Source: Sphingomonadaceae bacterium (GTDB lineage Bacteria > Pseudomonadota > Alphaproteobacteria > Sphingomonadales > Sphingomonadaceae). From it: a stretch of 41,327 nucleotides of DNA. Below, piece by piece: positions 8,013 through 16,830 of the stretch. Made by a program: the position numbers and the translations under genes. The notes under the pieces are model-generated. The model saw nothing but the letters and a program-made list of their open reading frames with translations. It did not search any database and was not told where the DNA came from. The stretch covers positions 1 through 41,327 of the forward strand of contig JAKFUU010000007.1 of NCBI GenBank assembly GCA_021732525.1, written 5' to 3'. The first letter of the stretch is position 1. Each line of letters opens with the position of its first letter.

Positions 8013-9290
8013 TTACAGCCCGAGCCGCTGAACCGACGCTTTGGGAAGGAAAATCAGCGCCGAACCGCGCGCCGCCATGCCGCCCGCAATCGCCTTGGCG
8101 CGCTCGCCCGCGCCCCAGAAAGTGTCAAAACGGTTGCTGCCCTTGATCGCGCCGCCGGTATCTTGCGCCACCCAGATGCCGTTCGGTTCCGCGCGGTCCA
8201 TCGACAAAAATACCGGCGCGCCCAAAGGCACGAATTTCACATCGGCCGCCACGCTGGTTTCGCCGATCACCGGATAACCCATCGCGCCCAGCGGGCCCAA
8301 AGCAGCCGACGGCCCGGTCAATTCGCGAAAGAAGATAAAGCTCTTATTCTCCTGCATGATCTTGCGGCCTTCCTCCGGATTGCGCCGCAGCCAGGCGGTG
8401 ATTCCCTGCAACGATGTCTCGCCGGGGCCAAGCAAACCGCGTTCGCGCATCAATTTGCCGATGCCGGTGTAATCGCGGCCATTTTGGCTGTCATAACCGA
8501 TCCGCATAATTTCACCGTCCGGCAACCGCAACCGGCCCGACCCTTGAATTTGCAGGAAGAAAAAATCAACCGGATCGGCGGCATAGGCAATTTCCAAACC
8601 GCGCCCGGCAAGCGATCCGGCTTCGATCTGGGCGCGGTCATCATACAGCTTGAAATTGCTGCCCCGCACCTTGCCGCGGATGGTTCGGCCCTTTAGACTA
8701 TCAGAAAATTCACCCAGATTAACGTCGATCAAATCCGGCGGCCGTTTATAAACCGGCACATTATATCCCGGCTGCTTGGTTCGCGATCCAGCAATTTCGG
8801 GTTCGAAATAACCGGTGGCAAAGGCTTTGCCGTCGCCCACTTGCACGGCGTCCATATGCGCGGCGAAGAAGGATATCCCATCCCCCGACCATGATTTCAC
8901 CGCATCGCAGGCCGCTTGCCATTCGCCGCTCTGCGTCAGGCCCGATTGATCCTCGCGCCGCAAAAGGCCGGGGCAACTGGTCTTAAAAGCCGCCATTGCC
9001 GCGTCGGATTTTTGCCGCTCCGCGTTCAGCGTCGTAATTTGCGGGCCGCGCACGAGGCCCAGGCTGGCAGCATTGCTGCCATCACCGCTTTGCGCCGGGG
9101 CGGGCAAGGTTGCTGCTGGCGTCGATGGAATCGGCGTTGCCGCCCGCTGCGAAACATTGCCCGATGATGGTAATGATGCCGATCGGGGCCCACCATTGGG
9201 GATAACCCCGCCCGCACAGGCCGCAACCAGCAGGCTGACCGCCAACACAGCAAGCAAACGGCGGGGCACCGCCCCAGGCTTACGCGACAT
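8013..9290 (-). CDS. mltA: Membrane-bound lytic murein transglycosylase A
   Basis: A 425-residue outer-membrane lipoprotein that cleaves peptidoglycan glycan strands to 1,6-anhydro ends. The N-terminus has a basic start, a hydrophobic stretch and the lipobox LVAAC, so a lipidated Cys at about residue 25 is likely. The central MltA barrel domain is followed by the C-terminal 3D domain, with its three characteristic Asp residues in VAQDTGGAIKGSNRFDTFWG. The ATG at 9290 is chosen because it places a short basic n-region before the signal helix; an upstream in-frame start at 9320 lies deeper in the preceding gene. It overlaps the Tim44-like gene by 11 bases. Confidence 0.93.
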   Translation of the reverse strand: MSRKPGAVPRRLLAVLAVSLLVAACAGGVIPNGGPRSASLPSSGNVSQRAATPIPSTPAATLPAPAQSGDGSNAASLGLVRGPQITTLNAERQKSDAAMAAFKTSCPGLLRREDQSGLTQSGEWQAACDAVKSWSGDGISFFAAHMDAVQVGDGKAFATGYFEPEIAGSRTKQPGYNVPVYKRPPDLIDVNLGEFSDSLKGRTIRGKVRGSNFKLYDDRAQIEAGSLAGRGLEIAYAADPVDFFFLQIQGSGRLRLPDGEIMRIGYDSQNGRDYTGIGKLMRERGLLGPGETSLQGITAWLRRNPEEGRKIMQENKSFIFFRELTGPSAALGPLGAMGYPVIGETSVAADVKFVPLGAPVFLSMDRAEPNGIWVAQDTGGAIKGSNRFDTFWGAGERAKAIAGGMAARGSALIFLPKASVQRLGL

Positions 9291-9939
9291 CGGTTTCGTC
9301 AAGTTTCCAGTTTTTGTCACCGCTTTTCACATCACGGGTAAAGGTCCATATATCATGCGCTTCAACCGCGTCGGATAAGGATCCGCCGATTATATTGCCG
9401 TCCAAATCTTTAACCACACCGGCGATATCTGCATCAAATTGCACCGAAATGCGCGCAATCGGATGATCATAAACCGCCGCAACGATCCGGGCGGTTTCGA
9501 TACGAATCAACCGATTTTCAAGCATTTCGCCGCGCTCTTCCCGTTCGGCAATAACCTCAACAAACTCGTCAAAAACATCATTGTCGCACAAAAAAGTGAG
9601 CGTTTCACGGTCACCTTGCCAAAAAGCTTCGAGCGTCATCCGGTAAGCCGATTTTGCGCCTTCGATGAATAAATGCGCATCAAACTGCCGGTCGGCATTG
9701 ATAATTGAGCGCAGCCCGCTTTCGGCGGCTTGATCCATTGCTACGTCAGCGGGTTGCGCATTGCGGTTCGCGGGGCGCAAATCCGGCACAGACGGCTGAG
9801 TGAGCGGCGGATGTATCTCCTCGGCCGGTTGGCGCGCCATCGGCTCTTGTTCATGGCCGGTTCGCTTGCCAAGCACCGAATAGAGCCGCAGCCCCAGAAA
9901 TGCGGCGACCATTGCCAGCAAGATAATGGATAGTGTCAC
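9280..9939 (-). CDS. Tim44-like domain membrane protein (TimA type)
   Basis: A 219-residue protein with an N-terminal membrane anchor (TLSIILLAMVAAFLGLRLYS), a proline-rich linker and a Tim44-like domain from about residue 75 (FIEGAKSAYRMTLEAFWQGD onward) to the end. Family knowledge: alphaproteobacterial Tim44-like proteins are related to the mitochondrial import-motor subunit, and their role in bacteria is not settled. The start is a GTG at 9939 with GGAGG four bases upstream; no better start is seen. It heads a leftward operon with mltA and the Smr gene, and faces secB across 276 bases. That suits a cell-envelope or protein-traffic role. Confidence 0.88.
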   Translation of the reverse strand: MTLSIILLAMVAAFLGLRLYSVLGKRTGHEQEPMARQPAEEIHPPLTQPSVPDLRPANRNAQPADVAMDQAAESGLRSIINADRQFDAHLFIEGAKSAYRMTLEAFWQGDRETLTFLCDNDVFDEFVEVIAEREERGEMLENRLIRIETARIVAAVYDHPIARISVQFDADIAGVVKDLDGNIIGGSLSDAVEAHDIWTFTRDVKSGDKNWKLDETDVA

Positions 9940-10215
9940 AATGCCTCCGCCCCGACCGGGGTCCAATTAAACCGCATAAGCCAAAGAAGGAATGGTGTTG
10001 GATACCATTCCATCGCAGCCTCACATAGTCGTTCCTGCGCGCAGTTTCAAACAGCTTTACAAATTTGATTGCGAAACCCGCGCCCGCACCGACCAAATCG
10101 GTATAAAACGGCCTATTGCACAAAAGATTGCCCTTTGCTTAACCCCCTGCTACGCGCGGCATTATTTGAAATTAGGGCTTGTCCCTATCATTGCAACATA
10201 TGGGAAAGCGAGAAA

Positions 10216-10734
10216 ATGGCCGACGAAGAAGGCAATGTCACATCGGAAAATCTATCGGCGGGCGGGGCAAACGGCGCCGATACCGGACCGCAAATTGGAA
10301 TGTTGAACCAATATATCAAGGATATGTCGGTTGAAAATCCCAATGCGCCGCATGGTTTTAACTGGACCAGCCAACCACAAGTTGATGTCCAAGTGAACAT
10401 TCAGGTTAATGGCATCAACGAAGAGGTCAGCGAAGTGATCATGACGTTGAGCGTGAAAGCAGCCACCGACGACGGTGTGCAATTTAATGTTGAGCTGGAC
10501 TATGCGACACTGTTTGGCCTGCGCAATGTCGAGCCAGACCAAGCCCACGCATTCCTTTTTGGGGAGGCACCGCGCCTGATGTTTCCCTTTGCGCGGCGGG
10601 TGATTGCCGATGCGATTCGGGACACTGGCTTCCCGCCCTTCGTGCTTGAGCCCATTGATTTTAATCAGCTTTATCTTCAACAACGGGCGCAAGCGGCCGA
10701 GTTGGCGGCGCAACAACCCGCTGGCGAAGCGTAA
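10216..10734 (+). CDS. secB: Protein-export chaperone SecB
   Basis: A 172-residue cytoplasmic chaperone that keeps preproteins unfolded and hands them to SecA. The family core is clear from IGMLNQYIKDMSVENPNAP onward: a beta-sheet region QVDVQVNIQVNG, an LDYATLFGL segment and the LFPFARRVIADAIRD-type block (here MFPFARR). An Ala/Gln-rich tail follows. The first 25 residues form an acidic, probably flexible, N-terminal extension. The ATG at 10216 follows GAGAAA. The frame is open upstream to 10069 but that stretch has no SecB similarity. The preceding 276-base spacer contains a short hairpin (GAATGGT/ACCATTC near 9990) and no gene. Confidence 0.95.
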   Translation: MADEEGNVTSENLSAGGANGADTGPQIGMLNQYIKDMSVENPNAPHGFNWTSQPQVDVQVNIQVNGINEEVSEVIMTLSVKAATDDGVQFNVELDYATLFGLRNVEPDQAHAFLFGEAPRLMFPFARRVIADAIRDTGFPPFVLEPIDFNQLYLQQRAQAAELAAQQPAGEA

Positions 10735-10758
10735 ATATTCTATGACCGAGCGGGCGAG

Positions 10759-12324
10759 ATGAACCTGCTTAAATCCACTGGAATAATCGGCGGCATGACA
10801 TTGATCAGCCGCCTTTTCGGTTTCATCCGCGACGCTATGATTGCGCGGTTGCTGGGCGCGGGCATAGTGGCCGACGCGTGGCAACTGGCCTTTCAAATGC
10901 CCAACATCTTCCGCCGTCTTTTTGCCGAGGGGGCCTTTTCGGCAGCCTTTGTGCCTTTGTTTAACCGCAAGATGGCCGAGGAAAACGGCCATAGCGCCGC
11001 GCAAAAATTCGCCCTTGAGATTCTATCGGTTTTCGTGCCGATCTTACTGGTTTTTTCCGCTATTATGGCAATCATCATGCCCGGCGCAATCTGGTTGCTC
11101 GATGATTTTGGGGCGGGTGGGCGCAGCAATAATTTTACGATCAATCTGGCGCGCATCACCTTTCCCTATCTCGCGCTGATCAGCATTGCGACGGTTTTTG
11201 CTGCAATCCTAAATTCAATCAGCAAATTTACTGCCGCTGCCGCTGCGCCGATATTGATGAATCTTTTCATGATTTCCGCAATGCTGATCATCTTATATCA
11301 AGATGGCGGCAATGATGCGGTGAAGGCGGCCTATTATCTTGCATTTTCGGTATCGATTGCGGGGATTTTTCAAATGCTCTGGCTCTATTACTGGGCGCGC
11401 AAATCCGGTTTTTATTTTGCCTTGCGAAGACCCCGCTTGACCGGTGATGTGCGCGCGCTGGGCGTGTTGATTGTGCCTGCGGTTTTTGGCGCAGGAATTT
11501 ATCAAATTAGCCGTTTTATCGATCTATTTTTTCTGGGGCAGCTGGAACAAGGATCCTTCACCTTTCTGGCCTTGGCCGACCGGTTGAATCAGCTTCCGCT
11601 GGGCATTATCGGTATCGCGCTCGGCACCGCCATTTTACCCGCGCTGTCGCGTTTCATCGCGCATGATGATGCCGGCGGGGCGCAGCGGGTGCAAAGCAAT
11701 GCGATCGAGCTGGGCTTATTGCTGACCGTGCCGGCGGCGGTTGGTCTATATTTCGCCGCAACACCTTTGGTCGGTGCCATTTATCTTGGCGGTCGGTTTG
11801 ATCTGGCTGCGGTCGCCAATACCGCCGCGGTGCTATCGATGCTGGTGCTGGGCTTGCCGGCCTATGTGCTTGTCAAGGTGCTCACGCCCGGATTTTTCGC
11901 GCGAAAAGACACGCGCACGCCGGTTTATACCGCCGCCTGCTGCCTGCTGATCAACATTGCGCTCAATATTCTGCTCATCCCTAAAATGGGCGTCGCTGGA
12001 CTGGCTTTGGCGGGGGCAATTGCGGCCTGGGCAAATTGTGCGATGTTGTATTTCATGCTCAAAAAACGCGGTCATTTTGCGGTGGAACCTGACCTGCTTT
12101 TTCGCATCAGCCGTATCATCCTTTCGGCGGGGCTGATGGGGGCGGTATTATATGTCATCGAACCTTATGGCGCGGCCTATTATAGCGGCAATGCAGGGGA
12201 ACGGGCGGTGTCGATTGCCATTTTATGCGGCTGCGGCGGCGGCGTCTATTTCGGCCTTGCCTGGGTCACGGGGGCTATCGACAGAAGCAAGATTGCCATG
12301 TTACGGCGCAGATCGGCCGAATAG
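10759..12324 (+). CDS. murJ: Lipid II flippase MurJ (MviN)
   Basis: A 521-residue polytopic membrane protein of the MurJ/MviN family, which flips lipid II across the inner membrane for peptidoglycan synthesis. The N-terminal signature is intact: STGIIGGMTLISRLFGFIRD followed by FQMPNIFRRLFAEGAFSAAF, with the conserved Arg residues that line the cavity. About 14 hydrophobic segments can be counted, including GVAGLALAGAIAAWANCAML near the C-terminus. The start ATG is preceded by GGGCGAG. It lies between secB and trpS, all rightward, and probably forms one transcription unit with them. Confidence 0.95.
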   Translation: MNLLKSTGIIGGMTLISRLFGFIRDAMIARLLGAGIVADAWQLAFQMPNIFRRLFAEGAFSAAFVPLFNRKMAEENGHSAAQKFALEILSVFVPILLVFSAIMAIIMPGAIWLLDDFGAGGRSNNFTINLARITFPYLALISIATVFAAILNSISKFTAAAAAPILMNLFMISAMLIILYQDGGNDAVKAAYYLAFSVSIAGIFQMLWLYYWARKSGFYFALRRPRLTGDVRALGVLIVPAVFGAGIYQISRFIDLFFLGQLEQGSFTFLALADRLNQLPLGIIGIALGTAILPALSRFIAHDDAGGAQRVQSNAIELGLLLTVPAAVGLYFAATPLVGAIYLGGRFDLAAVANTAAVLSMLVLGLPAYVLVKVLTPGFFARKDTRTPVYTAACCLLINIALNILLIPKMGVAGLALAGAIAAWANCAMLYFMLKKRGHFAVEPDLLFRISRIILSAGLMGAVLYVIEPYGAAYYSGNAGERAVSIAILCGCGGGVYFGLAWVTGAIDRSKIAMLRRRSAE

Positions 12325-12371
12325 CGAGCCAATTTTACAGCCATCAACAACATTATCAGCGAGAAAATATC

Positions 12372-13364
12372 ATGCGCGTCTTATCGGGTATACAGCCAAC
12401 CGGAAATTTGCATTTGGGCAATTATCTGGGGGCAATCAAAAATTGGGTGCGGATGCAGGATGAATGCGAATGCTTATTTTTCCTCGCCGACCTGCACGCG
12501 CTTTCCATGCCGCATAATCCCGCGCAGCTTACCCAATCCACCCGCGAGATGGCAGCAGCCTTAATTGCCGCAGGCATTGATCCCGGTAAATCAACGCTGT
12601 TTAATCAGGCCCGCGTTCCCGCACATGCCGAGCTGCAATGGCTGCTGAACGGTACGGCGCGGATGGGATGGCTGGGCCGGATGACGCAATTTAAGGATAA
12701 ATCGGGCAAAAACCGCGAAGGGGCCAGCATCGCACTATTCGCCTACCCCGTGCTGCAAGCCGCCGATGTTTTGCTCTATCGCGCTACCCATGTGCCGGTG
12801 GGCGAGGATCAGAAACAACATTTGGAGCTGGCGCGCGATATCGCCGCCAAATTCAACAATGATTACGGCGTTGACCTTTTCCCGCTGCCCGAACCCTATA
12901 TTACCGGGGCTGCAACCCGCGTGATGAGCCTGCGCGATGGCAATGCCAAAATGTCCAAATCCGATCCCAGCGATGGCAGCCGGATCAATATGACCGATGC
13001 GGATGATGTCATCGTGCAAAAAATCCGCAAGGCAAAATCGGATGCCGATGCGCTTCCATCCGAACTTGCCGGGCTTGGCGGGCGGGCAGAGGCGCATAAT
13101 CTGGTCAATATTTATGCCGCCGCCGCCGATATCGAACCGCAAGCCGTGCTCGATCAATTTGCGGGACAAGGTTTTGGCGCGTTCAAACCCGCACTTGCCG
13201 AACTGTTGGTTGAAAGGCTCCGCCCGATCAGGGACCGTTTTATCGCCTTGAAGCAGGACAGCGCCGCGATTGACCAATTGCTGCGCAGCGGCGCAGAAAA
13301 GGCAGCAAATATGGCCAAACCGACGCTGGATGCCGCCTATCGCGCACTCGGTTTACTGCGATAG
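12372..13364 (+). CDS. trpS: Tryptophanyl-tRNA synthetase
   Basis: A 330-residue class I synthetase that charges tRNA-Trp. The HIGH-type motif is HLGN at residues 14-17 (within GIQPTGNLHLGNYLGA) and the KMSKS loop is at 193-197 (NAKMSKSDPS). The tryptophan pocket segment and the VPVGEDQKQHLEL helix are also typical. Length matches the bacterial enzyme. The ATG at 12372 begins right before the invariant first strand; the frame is open upstream through the end of murJ but without similarity. Confidence 0.96.
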   Translation: MRVLSGIQPTGNLHLGNYLGAIKNWVRMQDECECLFFLADLHALSMPHNPAQLTQSTREMAAALIAAGIDPGKSTLFNQARVPAHAELQWLLNGTARMGWLGRMTQFKDKSGKNREGASIALFAYPVLQAADVLLYRATHVPVGEDQKQHLELARDIAAKFNNDYGVDLFPLPEPYITGAATRVMSLRDGNAKMSKSDPSDGSRINMTDADDVIVQKIRKAKSDADALPSELAGLGGRAEAHNLVNIYAAAADIEPQAVLDQFAGQGFGAFKPALAELLVERLRPIRDRFIALKQDSAAIDQLLRSGAEKAANMAKPTLDAAYRALGLLR

Positions 13365-13486
13365 CTTTTGGAATGACCGGATTGTTCCCATTGGGATCGC
13401 CGCCGTTTATTCAATTGCGGTTCAGTTTGGCGGGTTTATGATCACGGGTGAGTCGGGGAAGACCAATTATCGCGAGAGGAAGCATA

Positions 13487-14242
13487 ATGGCAAAGAAACA
13501 GGATATTCGGTCGCCGCAAATGGAAACCGGGAGCGCGGTGCGTTCGAAAATTTTTCGTAAGGCGGCATTATTCGCCGCACCTGTGAGCCTGTTGCTACTG
13601 TCCGGCTGCGCCACATCCTTCCGCGCGGAGGTTGCCCGGTTTCAGCAGCTGCCCGCGACACAAGGGCAAAGTTTTGCGATCGCGGCGCTTGATCCGAAAA
13701 ATCAGGGCGGCTTAGAATTTGAACAATATGCATCATTGGTCGCAGCAAAATTGGGCCAGTTGGGATATGTTCCCGCAGCCGACGCAAAGAATGCGGATTT
13801 GACCATCAGTTTAGATTACGGGGTCGATGGCGGTAGAGAAAGGATCATATCCAACGGCGGTTTTGGCCATGGCGGATTTGGTTTCGGCCATGGCTTTGGC
13901 TTCGGTCGTAGCAGCTTTGGTTTCCACCGTTCGCGGGGTTTCCACGGTGGATTTAACCGCCGGTTCATTCACGGATTTCACGATCCCTTCTTATTCGGTG
14001 GTTTTGGGAGCGGATTTGGCGCGAGCAGCTTTACCATCTATACCGGCGGTATAAATTTGAACATCACCCGCAACAATGACGGAAAACGACTGTTTGAAGG
14101 CAAGGCAGAGGCGCAATCGCGATCCAACAAGCTGCCTTATCTGGTGCCGAATTTGATCGAAGCAATGTTTACCGATTTCCCCGGCAACAACGGTGAAGTG
14201 GTGAAAATTTCGGTCGCGCCCGAACCAAAAGACAAAAAATAA
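13487..14242 (+). CDS. DUF4136-type lipoprotein with Gly/Phe/His-rich insert
   Basis: A 251-residue exported protein. The start at 13487 has GAGAGGAAGCATA just upstream. The signal region ends in the lipobox LLSGC, so lipidation is expected. The body resembles DUF4136 lipoproteins: an early FRAEVARFQQLP, then EFEQYASLVAAKLGQLGY and a C-terminal beta region ending in LPYLVPNLIEAMFTDFPG. The odd part is a low-complexity insert at about residues 120-190 made of Gly, Phe, His and Arg, with repeated GFG and HG units. This resembles a flexible or metal-binding surface segment. Function is unknown. It is convergent with dnaA. Confidence 0.78.
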   Translation: MAKKQDIRSPQMETGSAVRSKIFRKAALFAAPVSLLLLSGCATSFRAEVARFQQLPATQGQSFAIAALDPKNQGGLEFEQYASLVAAKLGQLGYVPAADAKNADLTISLDYGVDGGRERIISNGGFGHGGFGFGHGFGFGRSSFGFHRSRGFHGGFNRRFIHGFHDPFLFGGFGSGFGASSFTIYTGGINLNITRNNDGKRLFEGKAEAQSRSNKLPYLVPNLIEAMFTDFPGNNGEVVKISVAPEPKDKK

Positions 14243-14243
14243 G

Positions 14244-14273
14244 GGCGGGTCTGAAGCTAAGAACGGGCCCGCC
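14244..14273 (+). terminator. Hairpin between the lipoprotein gene and dnaA
   Basis: GGCGGGTC (14244-14251) pairs with GGCCCGCC (14266-14273), an eight-pair stem with one G-T pair, two bases after the lipoprotein stop. No T-run follows, so it is at best a weak intrinsic terminator. The remaining spacer to 14428 shows no gene. Confidence 0.4.
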
Positions 14274-14428
14274 GCCGTCGGCTCCGCGCACCGTTTGTGG
14301 TCACACCCATTTTAATGCCCATTATGGGCATACCGGTCGCTATCGCTCAAAATGATTCGATTTTCTCGTAAAGATCAATCAAAATAATGTCATCATAACC
14401 CAAAATTGCGGCATCAAAATTGGAAGCC

Positions 14429-15799
14429 TTATGCCTCCAGCTGCCGCAGCAAGGTGCGCACGTCATTGTCCATTTCGCTATCCTGACCGCGCAGGCTTTC
14501 GACCAGCCGAACGGCGTGGATCACCGTGCTATGGTCGCGCCCGCCGAATTTGCGGCCAATTTCGGGGTAGCTGCGCGGTGTCATTACCTTCGCGAGATAC
14601 ATGGCCACCTGCCGCGGGCGAACAACCGCGCGGGCTCGGCGTTTGGAGGACATTTCGCTGCGATCAATCCGGTAATATTCGCAAACCGCGCGCTGAATTT
14701 CATCGATGGTAATGCGGCGGCGGCAAGCGCTCAATATATCCTTCAATTGCTCTTCGGCAAGCGCGCGGGTGATCGGCCGGCCGGTCAATTGCGCATAGGC
14801 CAGCAGCTTATTGAGCCCGCCTTCCAGCTCGCGGACATTGCGGCTGATCGTGCGGGCCAGAAATTCGGTCACATCCTCCCCAACCTCGGTGCCCGGCATT
14901 TGCGCCAGCCGTTGCCCCAATATCGCCCGGCGCAGATCGAGGTCGGCCGGTTGAATATCGGCCACTAATCCCATCGACAATCGCGATAATATCCGTTGAT
15001 CCACCCCGTCCAAAGCCTGCGGTGCGCGGTCCGCCGCCACGACCAGCCGTTTGCCGGCACCGATGATCGCATCAATGGTATGCAGAAACTCCTCCTGCGT
15101 GGACACTTTGCCGATGATAAATTGGATATCGTCGATCAATAAAATATCGGCCGCGCGCAGCCGGGCCTTAAAATCCATCACCTGTTTGGCGCGCATCGCG
15201 TTGACAAATTCCATCATGAATTTTTCGGCGGACATGTATAAAATCTGCGCATCGGGATCGATTTCGGCATAAGCATGGCCGATGGCATGCATCAAATGGG
15301 TTTTGCCCTGCCCGGTGGCGGCTTGTAAATAAAGCGGGTTAAACAGCGGCTTGTCGGTGGCGGCGACGCGCTGCGCCGCGCTCAACGCCAAAATATTGGT
15401 CGACCCGCGAACGAAATTGGCAAAGGTCATCCGCGGATCGAGCGACAAGCGCATATTGGCCGGTTGCACCGCCGCCGGAACCACCTCTTCCAAATGCAAT
15501 TTTTCCAGCCGGCCCGCGCCGGAACGCGCGCGAATTTTCAACTGCCGCACCGACCGATTGGTGCTGCTCCAGGCAAGCCGCAGACGATCCGCATAATGAT
15601 CCGAAACCCAGCTGGCGGAAAATTCAGACGGTAGCAGCAATTCGAGCGTTCCGGTCAGATCGCAAAAATCACCCAGATTTATCGACCTTATCCATTGGCC
15701 GTAAATTTGCGCGCCCAGATCGCGGCGAAGGCCCGACGAAATCGCCTGCCAATCGGATTCGAGATCCGCAGCCGAAACTCCGGCCCTATTTTGCGCCAT
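14429..15799 (-). CDS. dnaA: Chromosomal replication initiator protein DnaA
   Basis: DnaA binds DnaA boxes, opens the origin and loads the helicase. From the ATG at 15799 the protein has 456 residues. Domain I begins at DLESDWQAISSGLRRDLGAQ; the AAA+ Walker A is ATGQGKTH at about 161-168 and Walker B is LLIDD at about 220-224. A sensor region follows (VVAADRAP...RILSRLSMGL). Domain IV has the DNA-binding signature GGRDHSTVIHAVRLVE near the C-terminus. Starts are uncertain: in-frame GTG at 15901 and a start at 15967 would add 34 or 56 residues. The chosen ATG best matches the usual N-terminus but has a weak ribosome-binding site. Transcribed leftward, convergent with the lipoprotein gene. Confidence 0.93.
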   Translation of the reverse strand: MAQNRAGVSAADLESDWQAISSGLRRDLGAQIYGQWIRSINLGDFCDLTGTLELLLPSEFSASWVSDHYADRLRLAWSSTNRSVRQLKIRARSGAGRLEKLHLEEVVPAAVQPANMRLSLDPRMTFANFVRGSTNILALSAAQRVAATDKPLFNPLYLQAATGQGKTHLMHAIGHAYAEIDPDAQILYMSAEKFMMEFVNAMRAKQVMDFKARLRAADILLIDDIQFIIGKVSTQEEFLHTIDAIIGAGKRLVVAADRAPQALDGVDQRILSRLSMGLVADIQPADLDLRRAILGQRLAQMPGTEVGEDVTEFLARTISRNVRELEGGLNKLLAYAQLTGRPITRALAEEQLKDILSACRRRITIDEIQRAVCEYYRIDRSEMSSKRRARAVVRPRQVAMYLAKVMTPRSYPEIGRKFGGRDHSTVIHAVRLVESLRGQDSEMDNDVRTLLRQLEA

Positions 15800-16380
15800 T
15801 TTCGCGTCCGGCAAAATTGTCTGGCTGCTCTCATAATCGAATTTTTGCTCGATGGTGCTCAAGGCGGCATTTTTTGTTTTTATTTCATTATCGATATTCA
15901 CGTTCGGCCTACCCCTTTTACTCCTCTCCAGCAGCCGGATGTCCCGGATCACGCGGTTCCGCCTCATCCTGCAGGCAAAATCTTTGGCCCGCCCGCCTTA
16001 TCCAAATAAGGGGCCGATTTTGATCTCATCATGCATATAAGGCGGCGAATGACGAACATCGTTCCGCTGGAAATTTCTTATTAGGCAGCCACGAACGAGT
16101 CGAGCAAGAGCGGAGCCGTAAAAAAAATGAAATAAATGCCATTGACTCGGCCCAAGCCGAGCATTTGCGTTGAATTAATTTATAACAAACTGAAACTTAA
16201 TTATATTTTATCCAGAAGCGGTAAGGCAGCACTCCGAATCGCCGGAAATCCGCACTTTTGCTGACGTGAACGAAGCGCATGCCGACGCTTCTATTTAAAA
16301 TAGCGAGCGGTCTTGCTGATGGTATTGGCCGGGCGTTATCATGCGCGCTGGCACCGGGGCATGGGAAGCCACATTTCTGG
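15800..16380 (-). promoter_or_regulatory. Upstream region of dnaA with near-consensus DnaA boxes
   Basis: About 580 bases with no convincing gene. It holds two sites one mismatch from the DnaA box TTATNCACA: TTATCCAAA at 15998-16006 and TTATCCAGA at 16208-16216. It also has an AT-rich stretch at about 16170-16215 and a perfect six-pair hairpin (CTCGGC 16146-16151, GCCGAG 16156-16161). On the minus strand the hairpin is followed by a T-rich run. The most economical reading is the dnaA promoter with possible autoregulation. An origin is not excluded but two imperfect boxes are weak support. Confidence 0.35.
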
Positions 16381-16410
16381 AACAAAAAACCCGCCGAATG
16401 AAGGCGGGTT
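16381..16410 (-). terminator. Rho-independent terminator of rpsT
   Basis: Read on the minus strand, AACCCGCC and GGCGGGTT (plus-strand positions 16403-16410 and 16388-16395) form an eight-pair stem with a seven-base loop. It is followed by TTTTTTGTT. It lies 33 bases beyond the rpsT stop. Confidence 0.85.
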
Positions 16411-16442
16411 GCTTGATTTTGACAATTTGGACCGGCCGGTAA

Positions 16443-16706
16443 TTAATCCAGCGCGACCACCCGCTTGTTCAGGCGGCTAAATTTGCGCGATGCGGTGTTT
16501 TTATCAAGCACACCCTTCGAAACGCCGCGCATAATTTCGGGTTGCGCCGCTTTTAATGCCGCAGCCGCCACATCCTTGTCGCCCAATTCAATTGCCGATT
16601 CGACCTTCTTAATGAAAGTCCGGATGCGGCTGACCCGCGCTGTATTCACATCGGTGCGGCGTTCGTTGCGACGGATACGCTTTTTTGCTTGCGGCGTATT
16701 TGCCAT
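16443..16706 (-). CDS. rpsT: 30S ribosomal protein S20
   Basis: An 87-residue basic protein beginning [17 protein letters not shown], the invariant S20 start, and ending with the [17 protein letters not shown] helix. S20 binds 16S rRNA early in 30S assembly. The gene is monocistronic in appearance: its own promoter-like site lies at 16776-16804 and a terminator at 16381-16410. Its place between dnaA and mutM is common in alphaproteobacteria. Confidence 0.96.
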   Translation of the reverse strand: MANTPQAKKRIRRNERRTDVNTARVSRIRTFIKKVESAIELGDKDVAAAALKAAQPEIMRGVSKGVLDKNTASRKFSRLNKRVVALD

Positions 16707-16775
16707 AATAAAACCTCAAAAATCTGAATATTGGTAGCCGCGCCAGAATCGCAGGAGCAGGCTTGGAAGACGCGG

Positions 16776-16804
16776 CCATTAGCCAGCCTGACGGCTAACG
16801 TCAA
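16776..16804 (-). promoter_or_regulatory. Candidate sigma-70-type promoter of rpsT
   Basis: On the minus strand TTGACG (plus-strand 16799-16804) and TAATGG (16776-16781) are separated by exactly 17 bases. They sit about 70 bases upstream of the rpsT start. The spacer contains a small TTAGCC/GGCTAA inverted repeat that might bind a regulator. Prediction from sequence only. Confidence 0.45.
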
Positions 16805-16830
16805 CGACAAACTGCCAAAATACGATGTTT

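Noticed and set aside
15998-16216. Chromosomal origin of replication
   Set aside because: Only two imperfect DnaA boxes are seen; the number and spacing are too weak to call an origin without whole-chromosome GC skew.
16197-16385. 62-codon minus-strand open frame upstream of dnaA
   Set aside because: No ribosome-binding site, no recognisable product, and it overlaps the rpsT terminator.
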